Positions 56,378 to 64,000 of a stretch of DNA of 64,000 nt are shown here, one piece after another. The position numbers and the translations under genes were made by a program. The stretch covers positions 11,494 to 75,493 of the forward strand of contig CAVQCA010000080.1 of the NCBI GenBank assembly GCA_963710815.1, in the 5' to 3' direction. Each line of letters opens with the position of its first letter. The first letter of the stretch is position 1. Origin of the DNA: CAVQCA01 sp963710815. GTDB lineage: Bacteria; Pseudomonadota; Gammaproteobacteria; UBA9214. The notes under the pieces were generated by a model. It searched no databases, was not told where the DNA came from, and saw nothing but the letters and a program-made list of their open reading frames with translations.

Positions 56378-57652
56378 TTAGTGCCTTCCTGAAACGTATT
56401 TCTCCAGTACTTTCATATTCTTGCCGGATACACTCATCTGCGAACCCACCAGCGGAATGGGGTAGCCCGGGGAGCAGTATGTGCCAGTAGATGTACTTGA
56501 AGGCAAGCTTGCCCAGATGGTTGAGGTAGGACTCTTTCAACAGCGACATGGGTCCCAGGAACGGCAGCGGGAAGGTTCCGGGCACGGGCTGGGTATCGTA
56601 GTTGAAATCGATCAGGATCGCCTTGTTGTAGCCGGTCTCAATGAAGCAGTTGGTGTGCCCGTCCGCAAGCGGCTCAGCCGCCCGGCCCTCGATCTCGCGC
56701 AGCAGATTGTGGACCACAACATCCGCCTGGAAGTGCGCCACCGATCCCGCCTTGGAGGTGGGTACGTTCGTGTTGTCCCCGAGCAGGAACACCCGTTCCG
56801 CCTTGCGTGACTTGAGGGTGAGCTTGTCGGTCAGGCCGAAACCCACGCCGTCCCCGAGCCCTGCGTCCTCGATGACGTCCGAGCCGTCGTGAGGCGGGAC
56901 AGTCACCATCAGGTCGTAGGGGATCTGCTGCCCGTCCGGGCAGGCCATGTAGTTTTCGGTCACCTCACTCAGGGAGGCATTGGGAACCACGTTGATGTCC
57001 TTGTCGACCAGCATGCCCATCAGCGCGTCGTTGCACACCGGCTTGGTGAAGGCCCCCGTGAGCGGGGTCACCAGGGTGAGCCGGGTCTTGCTGCGCAGGC
57101 CCCGCTTGTGCAGGTACTCATCCACCAGGCAGGCAAACTCCACCGGCGCCACCGGGCACTTGATCGGCATCTCCGCCACATCCACCACCAGATCTCCGCC
57201 CTGAAACTCCTCCAGAGCCCTGGCCAGACGCATGGCGCTATCGGGGGTGTAGAAACCGTGGACCTTTTTGCCCCAGAAATCCTCCAGACCCGGGGTCTCG
57301 TCAGATGATTGTGCGGGAACCCAGGCAGAGGATTATCCAGTCGTAGCTGTGGGTACCCTTGTCAGTGGTCACCGTCCGTGTCTCCGTGTCCAGCGTCTCG
57401 ATGTTTTCGACCAGATAGTTGACCCCGGAACCGATAAAGTCCTCGTTGTTGCGCTGAATATCCGCAAGCGTCCTGTATCCGCGTCGTCTGGAATGGCAGA
57501 AAGAGCATCCCCGGCTGATAGGTGTGTACCGGTGAATTGCCGATGACCTTGATATTGATCTGCAGGTCCTTTTTCCGCGCCTTCCTGGCCAGCAGATTGG
57601 CGGTCAAGACACCACCGGTACCATCTCCGAGCACAATAACGTCTACAGCCAT
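56378..57652 (-). CDS. Sulfide:quinone oxidoreductase-like flavoprotein, frameshifted
   Basis: FAD-dependent disulfide-reductase-fold protein of about 424 residues resembling SQR, which oxidises sulfide and reduces quinone at the membrane. N terminus VIVLGDGTGGVLTANLLARK; YQPGMLFLPF; then, in the next frames, IQRNNEDFIGSGVNYLV, YDWIILCLGSR and DETPGLEDFWGKKVHGFYTP. Candidate active-site Cys residues are in MPIKCPVAPVEF and GHTNCFIETG. The C-terminal amphipathic region KLAFKYIYWHILLPG is followed in another frame by IPLVGSQMSVSGKNMKVLE to a TAA at 56378. Breaks lie near 57485, 57301 and 56468. GAGGTAA precedes the ATG. The SQR subtype is uncertain. Confidence 0.82.
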
Positions 57653-57865
57653 GGTCGTTACCTCGCGGATGAAATTTCTTGATTACAATCGGGCGCGCAG
57701 CCTGTACCGGAGTCGTTTCCCGCCCGGCACGGTGTCAGGGTGTGCATGCAGTTTCTTCAGCGATCCTGTCCGGGATATTCACCGCATGTTTCGGGAACGG
57801 CGCGCCACGTCGTGTCCCGCATGCCCTGCAGACGGCGTTTGGCAATAATCACGCACGAGCGCCGA

Positions 57866-58486
57866 TTACGGCATTCCGTCGAAAAAGTCCACGACTCCGG
57901 TTTCCAGTGAATACTCGGCGCCGACCACGAGGAGACCGTCCTGCTGGATCAACTGTTCCAGGACCTCCGACCCGTGTCGCAGATGGTTCACTGAGGCGCG
58001 GATGTTTGCCCGCACGGCCTGCCGCACCAGAGCATCCGGATCGTTCCGAAGCTCGGTATCCAGCAAGGACTCCACAGAGGGCCGGATGCGGTCCACGATC
58101 GAGCGGAGATTACGCCGACTGTTCTTTCCCTGCTCGTCAAGCTCCTCCAGGGTAGCCAGAATCGCCCCGCACCTGGAGTGGCCCAGCACCACGACGAGTC
58201 GCGTCCCGAACCGCTCGGCCGCGAACTCGACGCTGCCGACCTGGGAAGGTGCAACAATGTTACCGGCCACGCGGATGACAAAGAGATCACCCAGACCCTG
58301 GTCGAAGACGATCTCCGCCGGCACGCGTGAATCGGAACAGCCCAGGATGATGGCGAACGGTTCCTGGCCTGCCGCCAACTCGCTGCGCCGCGACTGGCTC
58401 GCGAGCACCTGGCGGCCGGTGGCGTCGGAAACGAAGCGACGGTTCCCTGCTTGCAGGCGTTCGAGTGCTTCCTGGGCAAAAATCAT
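57866..58486 (-). CDS. Beta-class carbonic anhydrase
   Basis: A 206-residue zinc enzyme for CO2 to bicarbonate conversion. Zinc ligands and the catalytic dyad are clear: C50, D52 and R54 in GCSDSRVPAE, and H103 and C106 in LGHSRCGAIL. The ATG at 58486 is preferred to a TTG one codon upstream. No signal peptide, so cytoplasmic. Bicarbonate for PEP carboxylase and other carboxylases would be its product. It stands next to the SQR-like gene on the same strand. Confidence 0.95.
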   Translation of the reverse strand: MIFAQEALERLQAGNRRFVSDATGRQVLASQSRRSELAAGQEPFAIILGCSDSRVPAEIVFDQGLGDLFVIRVAGNIVAPSQVGSVEFAAERFGTRLVVVLGHSRCGAILATLEELDEQGKNSRRNLRSIVDRIRPSVESLLDTELRNDPDALVRQAVRANIRASVNHLRHGSEVLEQLIQQDGLLVVGAEYSLETGVVDFFDGMP

Positions 58487-58711
58487 CAATAGGGTGTCCT
58501 TGTCCGACTGGCGGATGAAACCAAACGCGCGGTTACCGGCCGGAGTCGATCGTCAGCGGCCTGTATCGCTCCGACCCCTGGAAAGCCAGTTGTAGAGCCA
58601 CGCAAAGATGGCCCCGCGCCGGCTTGCTTCTGGTCGATTGGTAACCGGCTTTCTGATTCTGCTGGGCACCGGCGCATAGTTCCAGCCTTCTGGCGAAGTA
58701 TTGATCCGGTG

Positions 58712-59645
58712 TCAATCAGGACGCTGGTGTCGTATATCATCGCGGTACCAGTTCACAGTCTGCTCTAGACCCCGGATCAGCGATGTCTTCGGCTTCCAGC
58801 CCATGAGTTCAAATGTACGGTTTACGTCTGCCACCCGCAACCGTCTCCATCGGCCGATCAACGACATTCCCGAAATCCGGGTGTACAGGCGCCGCAATGA
58901 TATCGGCGAGCTGCTCAACCACTTGACGGACAGAGGCCAGTTCCCCAGACCCGACATCCACCGTTTGGCCATGGATCCCGGGCGTGGTGGCGAGCGCCAG
59001 ATAGGCGTCAACAACATCATCGACATATATCCAGTCTACCTCCCGTCTGCCGCTCATCAGTTTGGGCGACTCACCCCTCAACAGCGAAAGGGTTACATAT
59101 GGCACCAGTTTTGTACGATCCTTCTGGGCTGGTCCGTATACCATGAATAACCTGGCTGTAACCACGGGGGTGGCATAAAGTGTGTGGAACATACGGGCAT
59201 AGGAGCTTGCCGCAGTCTTGGCGGCGGCGTAGGGCGATGCCGGGATTGCCGTTGCAACATCCCCCTCTGCCTCCTCGAGTGAACCAGTAAGCACTACCTT
59301 GGGGCATTCTGCCTGCGTTGCGCCGACCAGCAGATTTACCGTGCTGAGCAAATTGCTGCGCAATGCGGGCAGCACGAACTCGATTTCGCGTTTTCCGGAA
59401 ACAAAGCTTGCAAGATGATAAATAATATCCGGTGCGACGGAATTGATAACCCGGCTTGTTGCAAGCTCGTCGTTTAGCTCGGCTTGCCACCAGCGTGATA
59501 CGCCACCGCCCTTGCGTTCAATTCGTGACACACCATGAACCACCGCACCGAGTTGTATCAAGCGTTTGCATAAATGTGAGCCGATAAAACCGCTTGCGCC
59601 GGTCACCAACACGGACCGGCCGTTAAAGAATGCCGTATCGAACAT
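58712..59645 (-). CDS. NAD-dependent epimerase/dehydratase, frameshifted
   Basis: Extended SDR protein of about 311 residues acting on a nucleotide sugar. Rossmann motif VLVTGASGFIGSHL; active-site TGSLEEAEG and Tyr-x3-Lys in SPYAAAKTAASSY; VDWIYVDDVVDAYLALA. The last 40 residues (RVADVNRTFELMGWKPKTSL) are in another frame; one base removed near 58840 joins them. Its relatives include GDP-4-keto-6-deoxymannose reductases and UDP-sugar epimerases; the substrate cannot be decided. Confidence 0.85.
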
Positions 59646-59695
59646 AGGATCTCCGTGTAGTGTTTATGTTTCGCAAAACTGTATGAATTCGCCCA

Positions 59696-61018
59696 TCAGA
59701 AAACAGGTTTGTCGCCCACTTCTTTCAACAGGCCAGACTGCCGCAAAGCTTCGGCAGCGTTCCGTATTTCCGCAAATGACTCACCCGAGCGCTCGGCGAT
59801 CTGCAACAGGTCATGCTCACCGTCCGAGAGATTCAGCACCCAAAGAAGCGCCATTTCCTTTAGCTTCGCCTCTGACGTTGCCCCCACGTTTCCGTACAGG
59901 CCGCGTTTCCCCAGCTGTGGCTCACACTTCGGATTCAAATTCAGATAGGTGCGGTTGTTTTCGAGCACGTCGATAACGTCGAGATAGGTCTCGAAGGATT
60001 CCCTAAGGTTTTCGGGACTGACCAGATCGAGATTGTCAGCTGATGTGTGGTATTCCGGATACTGCCCGTGACTGCTTCGCGAAAGACTGCCCACCGCCAG
60101 ATTGAACCCGGGCGAGCAGTACTGCCGCTCATCATAGCCATAGGGGTAGAATTCAATTTCGCGAAACCCCTCTCTTGAATGCCGCAGCACATGCAGAACT
60201 GCCAGATCTATTTCCGCTGTCCCGCGCCGGCTTTTCTTATAGGTGAATGCTCCTGCATCACCCACGCACGTTACGACAAAGCCGTGCTTGATGTTTTTCA
60301 CCTTTTCATCGTTGATTGCAAGCCAGGTAATCGAACCGATTGTTCCGGGAATGTACAAAAAACGGTAGGAATAGCGCGTCTGCCGGTTCCTTAGGTACTC
60401 GGCCAGACTGGTTGTTAACGCAATACCCGACAGGTTGTCGTTGCACAGAGAGGGATGACATACATGACAGGACAAAAGTACTTCTTCATTGCTTTCGCCC
60501 GGGAGAAACAGTTCGCCATAGGTCAAGTGGCCAGGCTCAAGCGTAGAATCTATACGTACCTCGTATTCACCATCGAGCAAGGACTCGGCCTGACGGTGAG
60601 ACAGGCAGAAGCCCCAGTTTTCCTTGTAATAGGACGTCCGGTAGGGCACCCACTCGGGGTGCGACGGCAAGGTGAAGATGTGTTGTCGCAATTCGTCAAG
60701 CGTCACTTTCCTGTGCACCGGGATGCTATAGTTAAGCACATGAAGGTTGTGCTTCCTGAACTCCGCTATTCTTTCACCAGCCGGAGTAATCACATATGCG
60801 TCCTCGATATTCCACTCTTTCGGCACAACCCAGTCGAATACCCGGGTGCCGCTTGGAACCTCATGCACATCAAGAGGAATTCTCTGTTTGATGTGATCCA
60901 GGGTAAGACGTACGCCGTTTCCGGTTATGCTGCGGCAGATGGGATACAGGTCCCTTACAAGGGCATACATCGCCTCCCCGACATCCTTCGAACCGTGGTA
61001 CCTGCTATCATTGAACAT
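59696..61018 (-). CDS. DUF4910 family putative zinc aminopeptidase-like protein
   Basis: A 440-residue protein with an M28-peptidase-like fold and a C-terminal winged helix. N-terminal DLYPICRSITGNGVRLTLD is the family hallmark. Metal-ligand candidates are in LLSCHVCHPSLCNDNLSG, GDAGAFTYKKS and EYHTSADNLD. The C-terminal part (LLWVLNLSDGEHDLLQIAER) is helix-turn-helix-like. Members of this family are common inside surface polysaccharide clusters; their reaction is unproven. The ATG at 61018 is favoured to the GTG four codons upstream. It lies 50 bp downstream of the epimerase end on the island's second sugar cluster. Confidence 0.88.
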   Translation of the reverse strand: MFNDSRYHGSKDVGEAMYALVRDLYPICRSITGNGVRLTLDHIKQRIPLDVHEVPSGTRVFDWVVPKEWNIEDAYVITPAGERIAEFRKHNLHVLNYSIPVHRKVTLDELRQHIFTLPSHPEWVPYRTSYYKENWGFCLSHRQAESLLDGEYEVRIDSTLEPGHLTYGELFLPGESNEEVLLSCHVCHPSLCNDNLSGIALTTSLAEYLRNRQTRYSYRFLYIPGTIGSITWLAINDEKVKNIKHGFVVTCVGDAGAFTYKKSRRGTAEIDLAVLHVLRHSREGFREIEFYPYGYDERQYCSPGFNLAVGSLSRSSHGQYPEYHTSADNLDLVSPENLRESFETYLDVIDVLENNRTYLNLNPKCEPQLGKRGLYGNVGATSEAKLKEMALLWVLNLSDGEHDLLQIAERSGESFAEIRNAAEALRQSGLLKEVGDKPVF

Positions 61019-61232
61019 TTGCGATCTCACAAGTCAAAACTTGTCAATGGTATACATCGACCCGTCGCCAATCGCGCTTCCTCCATATATTGTTAACTCC
61101 CGGCGGTTTTTGTAAAAATATTTATTTTCGGAGCCAGACAACAACGCCACTGCATACACGGGCGCTCTGCCAGCCCTTATCGACGATTTGTTTACGGATC
61201 ACAGGTACTACATTGAATCAAGAGAAATTAAA

Positions 61233-62438
61233 ATGCTAGAGAAAATTACAACGAAGACAACAAAAGTAATAAAAAAAATCTTGAGAAAATTTGGCATTGA
61301 AATAAGGCACTATATTCCAACTCCTGGTAAGAAATGCATATCTCTGGATCCAGATAATGGCTACAAAGGCAACGTACTTCTGTCCCTCTGGATCGAACCG
61401 TTTTTGTCAGAAGGTAAAAAACCCATCTCGAATGCTCATTCCCACAGCTGGACTTCTTTACAGATTGCCAGAACCTTTCTGGAATCCGGATACCGTGTGG
61501 ATGTAGTCGATTACCGCAACAAGACCTTCGTTCCCGAAAAGGATTATGCGTTCTTTGTCGCTTTTCGCACCAATTTCGAAAGAATTGCGAAATTACTCAA
61601 TAAAGACTGTATAAAGATCGTTCACCTGGATACCGCACATTGGCTCTTTAATAACCACGAAACGTTCAGGCGGGGTCTTGCTCTTCAGGAAAGAAAAGGA
61701 ATAACACTGAAAGGTCTCAGGATAATTGAAACGAATATGGCAATCGAATATGCCGACTACGCCATTATCACTGCTAATCGATTTACTCTCGGGACGTATG
61801 AATATGCAAAAAAGCCCTTGTTCCGTTTGCCTTTTCCGACGTGCTCAACATATCCATGGCCGGAAGTAAAAAATCATGCATCGTGCCGGAATAACTTTTT
61901 ATGGTTCGGGAGTGCGGGCTTCGTACATAAGGGACTGGATCTGGTATTGGATGCCTTTGCGGAATTACCGGATTGTCATCTGTATGTCTGCGGGCCTATC
62001 CAGAGCGAAAGAGATTTTGAAGAGGCCTATCACAAGGAACTGTATCAAACCCCGAACATCCATACTCCCGGATGGATCGACGTTGAGAGCACGGAATTTA
62101 TAGAAATTACAAATAAGTGCGTCGCACTTATATACCCTTCCTGTTCGGAAGGGGGCGGTGGAAGCGCCATAACCTGCATGCAAGCGGGTTTGATCCCCGT
62201 GGTTAGTTATGAAGCAAGCGTGGATGTGGAAGATTTCGGCATAATTCTGAAGGACAGTTCCATAAAAACAATAAAAGAAGCCATACAAATGATTTCCAGC
62301 ATGCCTGCTGAACAACTCAGGATCATGTCACGGAAAGCATGGGAACACACAAGGCTACATCATACGAGAGAAAGGTTTGCGGAAGAATTCAGGCGGGTGG
62401 TTGACCAGGTCACGATAGATCGCCAGCCAGGCAAATAA
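61233..62438 (+). CDS. Glycosyltransferase, GT4-like
   Basis: A 401-residue GT-B type glycosyltransferase. The C-terminal half has FLWFGSAGFVHKGLDLVLDA, LYVCGPIQSERDFE and the nucleotide-sugar-binding Glu region YPSCSEGGGGSAITCMQAGL, which fits GT4-type enzymes. The start is the ATG at 61233 (a TTG upstream is less likely). The first 35 residues are Lys-rich and may bind membrane. A+T-rich composition and position mark it as part of a surface glycan cluster, divergent from the DUF4910 gene. Confidence 0.85.
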   Translation: MLEKITTKTTKVIKKILRKFGIEIRHYIPTPGKKCISLDPDNGYKGNVLLSLWIEPFLSEGKKPISNAHSHSWTSLQIARTFLESGYRVDVVDYRNKTFVPEKDYAFFVAFRTNFERIAKLLNKDCIKIVHLDTAHWLFNNHETFRRGLALQERKGITLKGLRIIETNMAIEYADYAIITANRFTLGTYEYAKKPLFRLPFPTCSTYPWPEVKNHASCRNNFLWFGSAGFVHKGLDLVLDAFAELPDCHLYVCGPIQSERDFEEAYHKELYQTPNIHTPGWIDVESTEFIEITNKCVALIYPSCSEGGGGSAITCMQAGLIPVVSYEASVDVEDFGIILKDSSIKTIKEAIQMISSMPAEQLRIMSRKAWEHTRLHHTRERFAEEFRRVVDQVTIDRQPGK

Positions 62439-62468
62439 AACAACCCGACAGACCGCATATTCTCCACT

Positions 62469-64000
62469 TTACAGGTTACCGTTCAGTATGCTCGCCCACA
62501 GCGACCCCATGGCGGCATAGCCGGCACCGTTGGGGTGTACATGATCCGGGCCAATCTGGCCGGGGTTGTTGGTGAAGTGGGTGTAAAAATCCGGCCCCGC
62601 GTATACCAGTCCGGTCGCTGCATTATCGGGGTCGGTCAACAATTCGTCGATCACCTGGTTGAATTCCTGAATGGTCGTGTTGACGGTGGCATTCCCGATT
62701 ACCGGTGGTATTTTGGCGAGAAAGACCTTTTTGCCCGCGCCGACAACCGCATCAATGATGCCCTGCATAGCCTCCTTGTATGAGCCTGGGTAGTCCGCAT
62801 CACCCGGGGACTGGCCAAGTCCACTCGGCTCGGTCGGCGACAAGTTCGTGTCATTGGTCCCATACATCACCAGGTATGCCTGGGCATCGGCCGTGCGTGT
62901 CAGTATCGTACTGATCCTCGCCCAACCCTCCGGCGCGGTATCCCCGGGGTGACCTTCATCAACCACCGTTAGCGGTTTATAGCCCGTCAGGAGATTGTTC
63001 AGCACCGGCTCGTAGCCGCCGCTGGTATTCCGACCGTCAAGGGAGATGTCATCCGTCGGGTCATCGTCGAAAACACCGTCGGTAATACTGTCGCCAAAAC
63101 CCACCAGGTAATAACCGTTGACTCCGATTCCCGGTTTGACGTCAACCGATCCGTCACCGCTCATCGGCTGGGACGAGCCGTCAAGTACATACGCCCGTAC
63201 CTCGTGTGTCCCGGAAACGGCAAAGTTAAACGGGGGGGCCGTGTAGGGGTAGCTCGGATCGGTCGCTGTCTGCGCACCCCCGTCCCCTCGTCCAGCACAA
63301 ACTTCACCCCTCCCACGTTCGTCGTGTTGGTCAGCTCAGCAGCCACATTCAGCGTCCCCCCGGTGCACCGCATACTCCTCCGGAGCGGTCAGCCCAATAA
63401 CAGGTTGGGCTGGGGGTGCCAGCACCGCCACAGCATCGAATTGACTCGGTCCGTTGCGGCCCGTCCACAGCGCGATCTTCCCGGACTGAAGCTCGTATCT
63501 ACTGCCGACATCACCTGCCTGCCGTCGATAAACACCACGATGAGGTCGTTCTCCATCACGATTCTCAGGTTCATCCACTGTCCCACCGTGAAACTCTGCG
63601 TGCTTGCCGCCAACTGCGTGAATACCCCGTTCACCTTCTTCGCCAGCCGCCGGTATCCTCCCCGCTGGGTCATCGAGAAACTGTAATAGTTGTTGTCATC
63701 CTGGTAGCCAAACAGCACTCCCACCACGCCGATGTCCGTGGAGCGCACGAGCAGATTCAGATCCATCGGCCCGTAACTGCCTCCGTCATAGCGCGTATAC
63801 GTGGCCGGTGCCTCCCAGCCGTCGGCGGTATATCTGAAAATCCCCACGTCGTCCGGGTACCGTGTGCCGCTGCTCTCCTGGTACTGCCCGTTCACCACGC
63901 CCCAGATAGACGGGGCATGGGTCGCCAATGGATCGTCCACCACCGTCCAGCCCGAGGCGCTACCGCTATTGAAGGTTTCACTGTTATAGCACCGTCTGAT
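62469..64000 (-). CDS. SGNH/GDSL hydrolase with LamG-like and Ig-like domains, frameshifted, 5' end cut by window edge
   Basis: The frame is open to the last base of the window, so the start lies outside. In order: a LamG-like beta-sandwich (FNSGSASGWTVVDD, MDLNLLVRSTDIGVVG, WMNLRIVMENDLIVVFIDG), a bacterial Ig-like domain (VIGLTAPEEYAVHRG, TLNVAAELTNTTNVGGVKF, PPFNFAVSGTHEVRAYVLD) and an SGNH hydrolase with the Ser block FGDSITDGV, the Asn block MYGTNDTN and the catalytic DHVHPNGAGY. Breaks near 63490, 63368 and 63285 separate these parts in frame but not in order. Probably a secreted esterase acting on acetylated glycans (inference). Confidence 0.8.

Overview
The window is a 64 kb piece of a high-GC bacterial chromosome, most likely from a sulfur-oxidising, CO2-fixing gammaproteobacterium (Chromatiales-like). 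The lineage is inferred from the housekeeping set (RdgC, YceH, Pcm, BaeSR plus a Spy-like protein, ArfB, TrhP/YegQ, CstA with its small partner, SprT). The lifestyle is inferred from a two-subunit ATP-citrate lyase, a PEP carboxylase, a beta-carbonic anhydrase and a sulfide:quinone-reductase-like flavoprotein. No rRNA, tRNA or CRISPR was recognised.

Layout. 1-4 kb: 3' part of ppc, then a receiver protein with a membrane anchor. 4-16.5 kb: an envelope-stress operon (baeS-baeR-spy-like), HIT, SprT, dienelactone hydrolase, zinc alcohol dehydrogenase, pcm-yceH, a small membrane protein, a DegT aminotransferase, a GlpD-like flavoprotein and a TVP38-rhodanese fusion. 16.5-20.5 kb: the aclBA operon, bracketed by two inverted copies of a composite repeat. 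20.6-25.8 kb: rdgC, corA, cstA and its small partner, and an exported hypothetical whose start codon lies inside a perfect 27-bp hairpin. 25.8-36.3 kb: an A+T-richer island that begins with IS110 and integrase remnants. It carries a secreted VCBS/sugar-isomerase fusion, a GT2, a CDP-glucose-type nucleotidyltransferase, an epimerase and three related C-methyltransferase-type proteins. 36.4-46.4 kb: a beta-glucan locus with a GH94 phosphorylase, a discoidin-type glycosidase, an ABC transporter whose ATPase motifs are degenerate, and a GH1 beta-glucosidase. 46.5-54.8 kb: a two-component system, SulP, MgtE, cold-shock and RRM proteins, a NYN-LOTUS protein and ArfB. 55-58.5 kb: TrhP, the SQR-like protein and carbonic anhydrase. 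58.7-64 kb: a second polysaccharide-type cluster (epimerase, DUF4910 protein, glycosyltransferase) and the 3' part of a multidomain SGNH hydrolase.

Two properties colour the whole window. First, about 15 genes are broken by single-base shifts, often several per gene and often in homopolymers, while the protein sequence stays conserved across each break. This looks like indel error in the assembly rather than true gene decay. Such genes are given as one CDS spanning the breaks. Second, short inverted repeats of two families (A, reading like CACCGCAAAGACGCAAAG; B, reading like GCCACGGAATCACACGGAAG) are scattered between genes. In two places they join into a composite unit with GAATGGCACTTA-type ends, and those two units flank the ATP-citrate lyase operon.

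How the genes may work together (inference): ATP-citrate lyase would cleave citrate to acetyl-CoA and oxaloacetate for a reductive TCA cycle. PEP carboxylase and carbonic anhydrase would support carboxylation, and the SQR-like protein would feed sulfide electrons to quinone. The other key enzymes of that cycle are not in the window.
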